Source: Caldifermentibacillus hisashii | Lineage (GTDB): Bacteria > Bacillota > Bacilli > Bacillales > Caldibacillaceae | Assembly: GCF_027568575.1 (NCBI RefSeq) | Contig: NZ_JANUVP010000006.1 | DNA length: 64,000 nucleotides | Direction: 5' to 3' (one strand) | Shown: piece after piece, positions 16,332 to 23,805 of the stretch | Numbering within the stretch: position 1 is the stretch's first letter | Layout of the letters: every line of letters begins with the position of its first letter | Program-made: the position numbers and the translations under genes | Notes under the pieces: generated by a model | The model's database searches: none | Seen by the model: the letters and a program-made list of their open reading frames with translations, nothing else | Told to the model about the DNA's origin: nothing

Positions 16332-17232
16332 CCGGAAAATTCTGATTACCGGGGCGGGAGGGTTTACCGGGTGGCATGCGTGTCAATATTTTCTAAATAA
16401 CGGCTACCATGTTGTCGGTCTTGTGCGAAAAAAACGTTTCAACAAAGATCTTCCGAATTATAAGGAATGGGAATGTGATTTAACAGATGAATTTTCAGTT
16501 TATGATACAATCAAAGCTATTAAACCTGACTATATACTGCATACAGCCGGAAAAAACGATGTGAAAGAATCCTGGGAAAAACCGGCCGAATATGTAACAG
16601 TGAATGTATTAGCGACTGTTCATTTATTGGAGGCTGTTAGAAAGGTTAAAAATAACGGGAAAATTTTAGTCATCGGTTCGGCTTTGGAATTCGATCCATC
16701 CGGGTTGCCAAATCACCCATACGGCTTGACCAAAACTTTTCAGTCACTTGTTGCGAAATCTTGGCAGACTTTATTTCATTTGCCAATTATGATTGCGAAA
16801 CCGACCAATTTAATAGGTCCGGGGCCATCCAATGGTTTTTGTTCACTTATCGCTGAAAAAATTGCTTTGGCTGAAAAGGATTGTCTCGCCGAACCCGTTT
16901 TGATTGATGACTTGACACAAGAAAGGGATTTTTTAGATGTCCGTGATGCTGTTCGAGCATATGAATTAATTTTATTAAAAGGAAAAATTGGAGAGGTATA
17001 TCCAATCGGAACCGGCTGTTATCGGACATTAATGAATGTAATTGATTCATATCAATCTTTAACTACCGTTCCTGTCCCCGTTCACATAAAAGCAAATAAA
17101 CATGACTTGGGCATCGATAAAGGAAAAGGAAGAATGGATTTGACAAATATCCGTGCACTCGGTTGGCATCCCGGTTACCCGTTTCTTTCTTCTTTAAGCG
17201 ATATTTTAACTTATTATCGAAATAAAGGTTGA
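16324..17232 (+). CDS. NAD-dependent epimerase/dehydratase (SDR)
   Basis: Extended SDR with ILITGAGGFTGWHACQ at the N-terminus, ILHTAGKNDVKESWEKP and a catalytic HPYGLTKTFQ (Tyr-x3-Lys). The closest style is GDP-4-keto-6-deoxymannose reductase (Rmd-like) enzymes; the substrate here is inference. The ATG at 16324 overlaps the previous gene's stop in ATGGTTAA; a further in-frame ATG at 16306 lies deeper in that gene. It could make a second nucleotide sugar or modify the first. Confidence 0.78.
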   Translation: MVNRKILITGAGGFTGWHACQYFLNNGYHVVGLVRKKRFNKDLPNYKEWECDLTDEFSVYDTIKAIKPDYILHTAGKNDVKESWEKPAEYVTVNVLATVHLLEAVRKVKNNGKILVIGSALEFDPSGLPNHPYGLTKTFQSLVAKSWQTLFHLPIMIAKPTNLIGPGPSNGFCSLIAEKIALAEKDCLAEPVLIDDLTQERDFLDVRDAVRAYELILLKGKIGEVYPIGTGCYRTLMNVIDSYQSLTTVPVPVHIKANKHDLGIDKGKGRMDLTNIRALGWHPGYPFLSSLSDILTYYRNKG

Positions 17233-17237
17233 TTTTT

Positions 17238-17912
17238 ATGCCAAAAGTATCGATTATCATCCCATTCTATAATTGCCCATATGTTTCTGAAGCGATTGCA
17301 AGTGCTTTGAATCAAACTTACCAAGAGAGGGAAATTATTGTTGTCAATGACGGCTCGACTAGGTTTACTGAGAAAATCCAACCTTATCTTGAGCAAATTC
17401 GTTATATTGAAAAAAGCAATGGAGGAACGGCAAGTGCTTTAAATGCGGGAATTCGTCTATCAGAGGGAGAATATATCGCGTGGCTAAGTTCGGATGATTA
17501 TTTTCTACCGGATAAACTGGAGAAACAGTTAGAATGGATGATCAAAAATGAATTAAAAATTTGTTTTTCTTCCTTTTACCAGATGAATGAAAAAAGTGAA
17601 ATTATTGGTGAACCAGTTACCCTTTATTTTCAAAATAATGAGCAAATGGAGCGGACGTTAAAAAGAAGAAATATTTTTAACGGTTCGACAGCAATTATCC
17701 ACAAAAAAATTTTTCAAGAAATTGGTTATTTTGATGAGAGCCTTTTATACACCCATGACTATGATTTCTGGTTGCGAGTTGCACAAATAACCTCAATCGG
17801 CTACTTGGATGTGCCGACTGTTCTTTATCGAATTCATGAAGGTATGGGATCGAAAAAATATAAACCGGATATAAGGAAAGAGCTGCAGTATATTCGAAAT
17901 AACAGCCGGTAA
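17238..17912 (+). CDS. Glycosyltransferase family 2
   Basis: GT-A fold transferase: VSIIIPFYNCPYVSEAIASALNQT, EIIVVNDGST, NAGIRLSEGEYIAWLSSDDYF (metal-binding Asp pair) and LYTHDYDFWLRVA. At 225 residues it is a compact family member with no membrane helix. The ATG at 17238 has AAAGGTTG eight bases before it; a TTG at 17229 is less likely. It closes the overlapping operon and is followed by a terminator, so it probably transfers the sugar made by the upstream genes. Confidence 0.87.
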   Translation: MPKVSIIIPFYNCPYVSEAIASALNQTYQEREIIVVNDGSTRFTEKIQPYLEQIRYIEKSNGGTASALNAGIRLSEGEYIAWLSSDDYFLPDKLEKQLEWMIKNELKICFSSFYQMNEKSEIIGEPVTLYFQNNEQMERTLKRRNIFNGSTAIIHKKIFQEIGYFDESLLYTHDYDFWLRVAQITSIGYLDVPTVLYRIHEGMGSKKYKPDIRKELQYIRNNSR

Positions 17913-17919
17913 AATTAGA

Positions 17920-17950
17920 AACTGTCCCGTTTTTGCGGGGCGGTTTTTCA
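17920..17950 (+). terminator. Terminator of the glycan operon
   Basis: AACTGTCCCG (17920-17929), loop TTTTTG, CGGGGCGGTT (17936-17945): ten pairs including two G-T, followed by Ts. Confidence 0.88.
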
Positions 17951-18156
17951 TATTTATAGTGGAAAATAAAATGATAATTTTGAAAAATATAACGAATAGA
18001 CTTTGTTTTTCAGTGAATAACGTGTTCCATGTTTACATGCTCACATATCCAAGTGATGGGAAACCAATCCATCCATTTCCAATGCATAAAAGTATGGATT
18101 AGGCAAAAAAATAAGTTGAACAAAGTTACATAAATTCAATTTAGTGAGGGAACAAA

Positions 18157-18624
18157 ATGGAAAAGCGTTTGATGTTGTTTATTTTTAGCTTAAGTGTTTT
18201 ATTATTCGGGTGCAGTACGGTTAATGATACACCGGAAACAAGGAGTTCATTAGTACGGACATCTAATCCGAATCCGATTGCAGTCAACAATAAAGATGAA
18301 AAATTGGTGGGGGATATTAAAAAAACAGCTTTATCCATTGATGGTATTTATGATGTGGCTGTGATTAAAGGGGAAGCAAAAGATTGTTTAGTTGCATTCA
18401 AAGTTCATCACCTTGAGCGATTTCGCATGAAAAAAATTGAAAAACAGTTAACGAAAGAATTACAGAAGCAATTTAAGGATTTGTCTTTTACCGTTTCCAG
18501 TGATTTTAAAATTTTTTTGGAAGCAGTTCGATTGAATGAAAAAGTAGAAAAGGAAAATTTGTCCAAGGAGAAAAAGGAAAAACGATTACAAGAGATCATT
18601 AAGCTAAGTCGAGAAAAAACGTGA
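18157..18624 (+). CDS. YhcN/YlaJ family sporulation lipoprotein
   Basis: The signal peptide ends in the lipobox LLFGC (Cys19), so the mature protein is lipid-anchored. The next part resembles YhcN/YlaJ proteins: KLVGDIKKTALSIDGIYDVAVIKGEAKDCLVAFKVHH, with a charged helical C-terminus. Such lipoproteins sit on the inner spore membrane and precede spoVAC in second spoVA operons. The gene is 17 bases upstream of spoVAC. It is likely forespore-expressed (SigG), but I could not see a convincing SigG promoter. Confidence 0.83.
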   Translation: MEKRLMLFIFSLSVLLFGCSTVNDTPETRSSLVRTSNPNPIAVNNKDEKLVGDIKKTALSIDGIYDVAVIKGEAKDCLVAFKVHHLERFRMKKIEKQLTKELQKQFKDLSFTVSSDFKIFLEAVRLNEKVEKENLSKEKKEKRLQEIIKLSREKT

Positions 18625-18641
18625 TTGGAGAGAAATGGTAG

Positions 18642-19121
18642 ATGGGAAAAAACAATAAAACTTCGGAACAAAAACAATATGAAAAACTGGAGCAACAACA
18701 TGAAACAAAACGACCGGTGTTAAAAAACTGTATAAAAGCTTTTTTCGTAGGTGGGACGATTTGCGCCATTGGACAAGCGGTCAGTTATTTTTATATTTAC
18801 TTTTTTAATTTTACAGAACAGACAGCAAGTAATCCAACAGTTGCAACAATGATCTTTTTTTCCATGCTCCTGACCGGCTTTGGAGTTTATGATAGATTGG
18901 GTCAATTTGCAGGTGCCGGAAGTGCTGTACCTGTGACCGGGTTTGGAAATTCCGTTATCGCAGCCGCTATTGAACATCGCACAGAAGGTTTTGTACTCGG
19001 TGTCGGAGGAAATATGTTTAAGTTAGCCGGATCAGTTATTTTATTTGGTGTATTTTCCGCATTTGTTGTCGCATTAATAAAAACAATTGTTATTCAATGG
19101 TTTGGAGGTGGCTTTCAATGA
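18642..19121 (+). CDS. spoVAC: Stage V sporulation protein AC
   Basis: Membrane subunit of the dipicolinic-acid channel in the inner spore membrane. A charged cytosolic start (~25 residues) precedes hydrophobic segments and the conserved TGFGVYDRLGQFAGAGSAVPVTGFGNSV. SpoVAC can act as a mechanosensitive channel. 159 aa is normal length. The stop overlaps the spoVAD start (ATGA). This belongs to a spoVA2-type operon, since spoVAA, spoVAB and spoVAF are absent. Confidence 0.94.
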   Translation: MGKNNKTSEQKQYEKLEQQHETKRPVLKNCIKAFFVGGTICAIGQAVSYFYIYFFNFTEQTASNPTVATMIFFSMLLTGFGVYDRLGQFAGAGSAVPVTGFGNSVIAAAIEHRTEGFVLGVGGNMFKLAGSVILFGVFSAFVVALIKTIVIQWFGGGFQ

Positions 19122-20137
19122 TTGTCGGAAAAGCCAGCTGGTTTTTTGAAAATGAACCTGTCATTATTGCGACCGGAGTTACTGGAGGACCGTTTGAAAA
19201 AAATGGAAAGCTAGCAGAGGACTTTGATCTCCTTTATGACGATTTATGGATGGGTGAAGACTCTTATGAGAAGGCACATCGGCTTTTGATTGATGAAGCT
19301 TGTCGGATCGCTCTGGAAAAGGCTGAATTAACGAAAGAGCAAGTGAACTTTATGATTGCAGGAGACTTGATCAATCAAATTACGCCAACGAGTTTTGCTG
19401 CTAGATCACTAGCTGTTCCGTATTTTGGCATATTTGGTGCTTGTTCAACCTCAATGGAAGGGCTGGCTCTTGCTTCTTTTCTAATTAATGGAGATGGTGC
19501 CGATTATATCGTTACAGGTTCAGCCAGTCATAACGCAGCGGCAGAAAGACAGTTTCGTTATCCGACAGAATATGGCGGCCAAAAACCTCCGACTGCCCAA
19601 TGGACGGTGACAGGTGCAGGTTATGCAATAATTGCCAAACAAAACGAAAAATATAGTGAAAAACCGAAAATTACTGCAGCGACGATTGGAAAAGTCATTG
19701 ATATGGGGTTGAGTGACCCGTTTAATATGGGTGGAGCGATGGCACCTGCTGCAGCAGACACGATTGAAACGCATTTTGAAGAAACCGGGAGAAATCATGA
19801 ATATTATGATCTGATTGTTACCGGTGATCTGGGGAAAATTGGACGGGCAACAGTCCTTGATCTTCTTCATTCAAAAGGAATACATATTCCCGAAGAAAAA
19901 TTTCTTGATTGTGGTTTAATGTTATATAAAGAGGAACAACCTGTTCAAGCGGGGGCGAGCGGGGCAGCTTCTTCAGCGACGGTAATTTATGGTCATTTAC
20001 TTAAACAAATGAACTATGGTTTTTATAAAAAAATTTTATGTGTTGCGACTGGTGCACTATTATCCCCAATGACTGTTCAACAAAAAGAGACGATTCCTTG
20101 TATCGCCCATGCCGTATCTATTGAAAAAAATTCATAG
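19118..20137 (+). CDS. spoVAD: Stage V sporulation protein AD
   Basis: A thiolase-fold protein that binds dipicolinic acid in the spore core-facing complex. Landmarks are VIIATGVTGGPFE, FGIFGACSTSMEGLALAS, TGSASHNAAAERQFRYPTEYG and VTGAGYAIIA. ATG 19118 overlaps the spoVAC stop and has GGAGGTGG upstream, giving 339 aa, typical for the family. Confidence 0.95.
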   Translation: MIVGKASWFFENEPVIIATGVTGGPFEKNGKLAEDFDLLYDDLWMGEDSYEKAHRLLIDEACRIALEKAELTKEQVNFMIAGDLINQITPTSFAARSLAVPYFGIFGACSTSMEGLALASFLINGDGADYIVTGSASHNAAAERQFRYPTEYGGQKPPTAQWTVTGAGYAIIAKQNEKYSEKPKITAATIGKVIDMGLSDPFNMGGAMAPAAADTIETHFEETGRNHEYYDLIVTGDLGKIGRATVLDLLHSKGIHIPEEKFLDCGLMLYKEEQPVQAGASGAASSATVIYGHLLKQMNYGFYKKILCVATGALLSPMTVQQKETIPCIAHAVSIEKNS

Positions 20138-20163
20138 ATGGTGAACCTTAAAAAGGAGGGAAA

Positions 20164-20523
20164 ATGATGTTAGCAATGTTTTTTTGGGCATTTGTTGTTG
20201 GTGGCCTATTTTGTGTTATCGGCCAGTTGCTTTTTGATGTGGCTAAATTGACACCGGGTCATACGTTAAGTTTGATGGTTGTTGCGGGTGCTGTTCTGGA
20301 CGGACTTGGTTTATACGAACCATTAATGGATTTTGCCGGGGCGGGGGCAACTGTTCCAATCTCCAGTTTTGGAAATTCATTGGTTCATGGTGCGATGCAG
20401 GAAGCACAGGCTCACGGTATTATTGGCATTATTACAGGCATGTTTGAAGTAACAAGTTCAGGAATTTCGTCAGCGATTATTTTCGCATTTATCGGCGCAC
20501 TACTTTTTAAAGCGAAAGGGTAA
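20164..20523 (+). CDS. spoVAEb: Stage V sporulation protein AE (SpoVAEb)
   Basis: A 119-residue membrane protein homologous to SpoVAC: GGLFCVIGQLLFDVAKLTPGHTLS, DGLGLYEPLMDFAGAGATVPISSFGNSL. It completes the membrane part of the channel. ATG at 20164 follows AAGGAGGG. The DUF1657 and DUF421 genes that often accompany mobile spoVA2 operons are not found; a 52-bp repeat array follows instead. Confidence 0.93.
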   Translation: MMLAMFFWAFVVGGLFCVIGQLLFDVAKLTPGHTLSLMVVAGAVLDGLGLYEPLMDFAGAGATVPISSFGNSLVHGAMQEAQAHGIIGIITGMFEVTSSGISSAIIFAFIGALLFKAKG

Positions 20524-20533
20524 AGGGATTATC

Positions 20534-20690
20534 ACCATTTTGAGGCAAGATGGACTTTTTTCTGGCAACAAGATCCTTTCTCGTAACCATTTTGAGGCAA
20601 GATGGACTTTTTCTTGGCAACAAGACCCTTTCTCGTCGACTTTTTTAGGCAAGGAACACTTTTTTTAGCGACAAAACCATTTTTTATGAA
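20534..20690 (-). repeat. 52-bp hairpin repeat, array A (two clear units, one degenerate)
   Basis: Units 20534-20585 and 20586-20637 are each exactly 52 bp and run in reverse relative to the arrays at 36088 and 63181. A third unit to ~20690 is eroded. On the minus strand each reads ACGAGAAAGG, then CTTGTTGCC, then CCTCAAAATGGT, as in the other arrays. No terminator of spoVAEb other than this array is evident. Confidence 0.85.
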
Positions 20691-20767
20691 TCCTCTTCAA
20701 TTTGTTTCTTTCGTAAAAATAATCCTCTTTTGTCCGATTTTTTTTGAGAAAATCAAAAAATTGCCTA

Positions 20768-20796
20768 TACAAACTTACCTCTTTCTACATAAGCTA
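20768..20796 (+). promoter_or_regulatory. SigK-type promoter of the YjcZ-like gene
   Basis: CATAAGCTA (20788-20796) matches the SigK -10 CATAnnnTA exactly, with AC at 20769-20770 at the right spacing for the -35. It lies 33 bases upstream of the start codon. Confidence 0.65.
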
Positions 20797-20829
20797 AATT
20801 GTAAACATAAAGAAGTGAGGTGAATTTGT

Positions 20830-20961
20830 ATGTCTTGGGGATACGGAAGTTGCTATTCCGGATATGGTTATGGAGGTTCCGGTTACGGTGGTAATTCATT
20901 TGTTTTGATCGTTGTCCTGTTCATCCTTTTAATTATCGTTGGTGCCAGCTATTTATGTTAA
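20830..20961 (+). CDS. YjcZ/SscA-family small spore protein (43 aa)
   Basis: A Gly/Tyr/Ser-rich start (MSWGYGSCYSGYGYGGSGYG) is followed by one hydrophobic helix FVLIVVLFILLIIVGASYLC, the standard layout of the YjcZ family of tiny sporulation proteins. GAGGTGA precedes the ATG. A SigK-type promoter and a strong terminator flank it. spoVIF follows, as in B. subtilis. Confidence 0.87.
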   Translation: MSWGYGSCYSGYGYGGSGYGGNSFVLIVVLFILLIIVGASYLC

Positions 20962-20963
20962 TA

Positions 20964-21018
20964 TAAAAAAGGGTTGCCCATAAAGTTATTGTTTAACTTT
21001 TGGGCCCCTTTTTTTTAT
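20964..21018 (+). terminator. Terminator of the YjcZ-like gene
   Basis: GGG, GCCCA and AAAGTT on the left pair with AACTTT, TGGGC and CCC on the right, followed by eight Ts. Confidence 0.85.
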
Positions 21019-21127
21019 GTCAAAAAACCTTCTTTTGGAACAGGTACTTTTCCTAAAAATAGCCTGAACCATTCCGGAACTCATGCATAAAATAAAGTAG
21101 TTTTGAAAGGGAGTGTGAGAACAAAGG

Positions 21128-21385
21128 ATGGAAAACAATTTCTTTAAAAATATAGAGAAAAAAACCGGTGTAAACATGAATGACATTTTTCAATTAGCTA
21201 ATTCCATACAAGGTGCCAATTTACAAGATGAAACAACGGTTCGCCAAGTAGTAAAACAAGTATCAAAAATTGCGGGTCGTAATATTCCGAAAGAAATGGA
21301 AGACAAAATTGTTCAAACGATTATTCAAGATGGTAAAAAGCTTGATTTTAACACAATTGCAAATATGATGAACAATAAAAAGTAA
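21128..21385 (+). CDS. spoVIF: Stage VI sporulation protein F (YjcC)
   Basis: 85 residues with the SpoVIF pattern: FFKNIEKKTGVNMNDIFQLA, then VRQVVKQVSKIAGRNIP and DGKKLDFNTIANMM. In B. subtilis it is needed for coat assembly late in sporulation, interacting with GerE-controlled genes. ATG at 21128 follows GGGAGTGTGAGAACAAAGG. Its terminator (21375-21406) overlaps the promoter zone of the next gene. Confidence 0.9.
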   Translation: MENNFFKNIEKKTGVNMNDIFQLANSIQGANLQDETTVRQVVKQVSKIAGRNIPKEMEDKIVQTIIQDGKKLDFNTIANMMNNKK

Positions 21386-21406
21386 GGTGCAACACCCTTA
21401 CTTTTT
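21376..21406. terminator. Bidirectional-looking hairpin after spoVIF
   Basis: AAAAAGTAAGG pairs with CCTTACTTTTT (11 bp) around an eight-base loop; T-rich on both sides. Confidence 0.8.
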
Positions 21407-21407
21407 A

Positions 21408-21418
21408 TATGGTATAAT
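21408..21418 (+). promoter_or_regulatory. Extended -10 promoter of the 69-aa gene
   Basis: TGGTATAAT at 21410-21418 is a TGn-extended -10. No good -35 is present, as expected for extended -10 promoters. It lies 40 bases before the start codon. Confidence 0.6.
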
Positions 21419-21457
21419 ATAAGTGTAAGGGGATTCGTTTTTAGGGAGGGGATTTCA

Positions 21458-21667
21458 ATGGTAGCCATTTTACCTGTAAATCGCCAAGACTATACGCAAT
21501 ATGTTGAAAGAGTTCTCAATGCTAACGATAAAATGAAATCCGTTGCGGCTGTAACGAAAGCAGGCCGGGTTCCAGCGGTATTAACAGGCGCTTATTTATA
21601 TAATGAAGAAAAACAGACACTTTTTTTTGATAAAGAAAAAGGGCAATATATAGATATCATTGTTTAG
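21458..21667 (+). CDS. Hypothetical protein, 69 aa
   Basis: Soluble small protein (VAILPVNRQDYTQYVERVLNANDK...) with a strong ribosome site GGGAGGGG before the ATG, an extended -10 promoter and a following terminator, so it is very probably a real gene. I recognise no family. Hydrophobicity is moderate, with no signal or membrane segment. It lies between spoVIF and the yjcFGH operon. Confidence 0.75.
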   Translation: MVAILPVNRQDYTQYVERVLNANDKMKSVAAVTKAGRVPAVLTGAYLYNEEKQTLFFDKEKGQYIDIIV

Positions 21668-21686
21668 AAAATGTGAGCACAAGTTG

Positions 21687-21724
21687 GAAAGACTATCCGA
21701 AATCGTAATCGGACAGTCTTTTCT
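21687..21724. terminator. Terminator between convergent genes
   Basis: AAAGACT-A-TCCGA pairs with TCGGA-C-AGTCTTT around an eight-base loop (21688-21721); Ts follow on the plus strand and A/T-rich sequence on the other. Confidence 0.82.
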
Positions 21725-21807
21725 GTTGTCATTACCGGGCGCCGGGCTACAGGAAGTGTTCAGCTTATGTGTAACAGGACGTTGCGAATTTAGCTCTGCG
21801 CTTTTCT

Positions 21808-22239
21808 TTAAAGTTCCATTTCCATCGCTTTATGAGGGATTCCTGCATCCAAAAATTCATCGGAAGTTACGGTAAATCCCAATTTTTCATAAAAAGGCAG
21901 TGCGTGGGTTTGGGCATTGAGTTTCACTTTCTTTGCTCCTGTTTCTTTTGCATAACGAATAATTTCGTCCATCAATTGTTTACCGGAACCGTTCTTTCGA
22001 TAGTTCGCTAAAATACAAATTCGTTCAATCTTTCCATAATCTTCCACTTCACGGTATCGTCCGGCTCCGATTGGCTCATTTTCGTCATTATACATAACAA
22101 AATGGGTTGCTTGGTTTAATTGATCGTATTGGTCAATTTCTTCCTCAATTGGAACCTGTTGTTCTTGAACAAAGACAATTTTTCTTATGTTTAACGCAGC
22201 TTGAAACTTTTCTTCGTTTGTTACTTTTACTACTTTCAT
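21808..22239 (-). CDS. yjcF: GNAT N-acetyltransferase YjcF
   Basis: Acetyl-CoA-binding GNAT fold: FVQEQQVPIEEEIDQYD, RICILANYRKNGSGKQLMDEII (motif A) and LNAQTHALPFYEKLGF (motif B). The ElaA/YjcF subgroup has no firmly known substrate. I favour the ATG at 22239; GTG codons at 22242 and 22248 are also possible, and the AGGA site best fits 22242. It is the last gene of the yjcH-yjcG-yjcF set. Confidence 0.88.
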   Translation of the reverse strand: MKVVKVTNEEKFQAALNIRKIVFVQEQQVPIEEEIDQYDQLNQATHFVMYNDENEPIGAGRYREVEDYGKIERICILANYRKNGSGKQLMDEIIRYAKETGAKKVKLNAQTHALPFYEKLGFTVTSDEFLDAGIPHKAMEMEL

Positions 22240-22264
22240 CACTGTCACATCCTGAGCTGATAAG

Positions 22265-22774
22265 TTATTTTCCTAATAAAAATGTTTCGTACACATTCCA
22301 AATCCCATTGTCTAATTGATAAAGTAAGTGGAACCGGTCTATCGTTTCGGTATGCTCAATTTTTTGCAAACGCAGCTGACTGAATACATCTGCATGTTCA
22401 CTGTTCGATAAGCTTTGACCAATGGTAATATGGGGAACAAATGCGTATTCAGGAGGATTACCGAAAGAGCCGGAATTTAATTCTTTAAATAATCCTTCCA
22501 GTTCCGCAGTTGGTTCGACCTTTAAATAAATGACGTTGTTTACAGGATGAAAAGAGCTAATTTTATTTGTTCTTAATTCAAACGGTTCATGTCTTTTTGC
22601 AATCTCTTCCAATTTTGCGGAAATTTCTACTAATTGTTCTTCGTTTGTTTCAAATGCAGCTTTTAGTGTCAAATGGGGCGGAATAAGTGAATATTTTGAG
22701 TCATATCGTTTTCGATATGAGTTAGCAAAATCCTGCAATTTTTTAGACGGAAAGATGACAATTCCAACTTGCAT
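22265..22774 (-). CDS. yjcG: 2'-5' RNA ligase family phosphoesterase YjcG
   Basis: 2H phosphoesterase with two H-x-[T/S]-h motifs: PPHLTLKAAF near residue 33 and VPHITIGQSL near residue 123. Such enzymes open or form 2'-5' or cyclic phosphate bonds in RNA or nucleotides; the natural substrate is unknown. 169 aa is the normal size. It ends 26 bases upstream of yjcF and lies downstream of yjcH on the same strand. Confidence 0.9.
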   Translation of the reverse strand: MQVGIVIFPSKKLQDFANSYRKRYDSKYSLIPPHLTLKAAFETNEEQLVEISAKLEEIAKRHEPFELRTNKISSFHPVNNVIYLKVEPTAELEGLFKELNSGSFGNPPEYAFVPHITIGQSLSNSEHADVFSQLRLQKIEHTETIDRFHLLYQLDNGIWNVYETFLLGK

Positions 22775-22887
22775 TAAGAATAACCTCCTTTAATTTGGTT
22801 CCTTCATGTCATTCTTTTATTATATCAAATATGAATCAGTTAGAGAAATAATTATTTGACTATAAAAAATATTGGGTAATACAAAGA

Positions 22888-23610
22888 TTATAAAGGGAAA
22901 AGTTCAGTAAGTCCACGTTTTAAATCTTTTTGCCAATATTTCCAAGTGTGATTGCCCTCAATTTCTTCATAAAAATAGTCAACCGGCTTTTTCTTTAATT
23001 TTTTTGCAAGTTCTCTGTTAGGAGCGAGAAAATCTGCCGTATTCCCGTCTGTCATATCGACCTCTGTTTCCCGGTTGCCGATGACATGATATATTTTTAA
23101 CCGGTTCCAATCCTTAAAATTGTCGACTTCTTCATAAACATATTCGTCAATATATGGTGAATGAAGCATTACTTTTCCAAATATATTCGGGTATTTTAGC
23201 GCTGTTAGTAACGATATCGTTGCCGCCAACGAATCCCCTGCCAATGCACGGGATGAGGCTGTTTCAGCAACAGAAAATTGCTTTTCAATAAATGGAACGA
23301 GTTCATTGGCTAAAAATCGCCGATAATTTGCCGAAAGTTTGCCTTCCGGGTGATATTTAACCTTGCGATCCGGTACGTTCTTATAAGGGATACCGAAAAA
23401 TAAAATCGGTTCAATTTCACCGTTTTCAATCAAATCATCTAATACTCGGGCAATTCGCCCTAATTGAAAATAATCTTTTCCGTCTTGGGCAATACAAAAT
23501 GGATATGTATATAATGGTGTATATTGCGGCGGCAAATAAACCAGAACTTGGGTTTCCTCCGCTAATTCGTTACTGAAGAATGTTAAGTCCTGAACAGTAC
23601 CTTTTGTCAT
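22888..23610 (-). CDS. yjcH: Putative esterase YjcH (alpha/beta hydrolase)
   Basis: Esterase-D/Fes-like alpha/beta hydrolase: VLVYLPPQYTPLYTYPF, nucleophile elbow ALAGDSLAA (Ser in GDSLA), and a late His in EGNHTWKYW. The substrate is unknown. GGGGGATTTTTT precedes the ATG. It heads the yjcH-yjcG-yjcF unit, as in B. subtilis. Confidence 0.88.
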   Translation of the reverse strand: MTKGTVQDLTFFSNELAEETQVLVYLPPQYTPLYTYPFCIAQDGKDYFQLGRIARVLDDLIENGEIEPILFFGIPYKNVPDRKVKYHPEGKLSANYRRFLANELVPFIEKQFSVAETASSRALAGDSLAATISLLTALKYPNIFGKVMLHSPYIDEYVYEEVDNFKDWNRLKIYHVIGNRETEVDMTDGNTADFLAPNRELAKKLKKKPVDYFYEEIEGNHTWKYWQKDLKRGLTELFPL

Positions 23611-23805
23611 AAAAAATCCCCCATACTTTGTTTTTTCAAAATCTATATTAGCATAAGTTTATTTTAATAGTGATGAATATGACTTCAGGGGAACCATGAT
23701 AGTCATGTATACTTTTCTCTGTATATTTTAATGAAACATTGGTAAAATCAAATAATCTGGAAATGATAACAATTGAAAGTTGGATAGAAGGAAGGAATTT
23801 TGACG

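Noticed and set aside
20602..20823. Open frame of 73 codons before the YjcZ-like gene
   Set aside because: It arises from the degenerate 52-bp array and covers the SigK promoter; no ribosome site.
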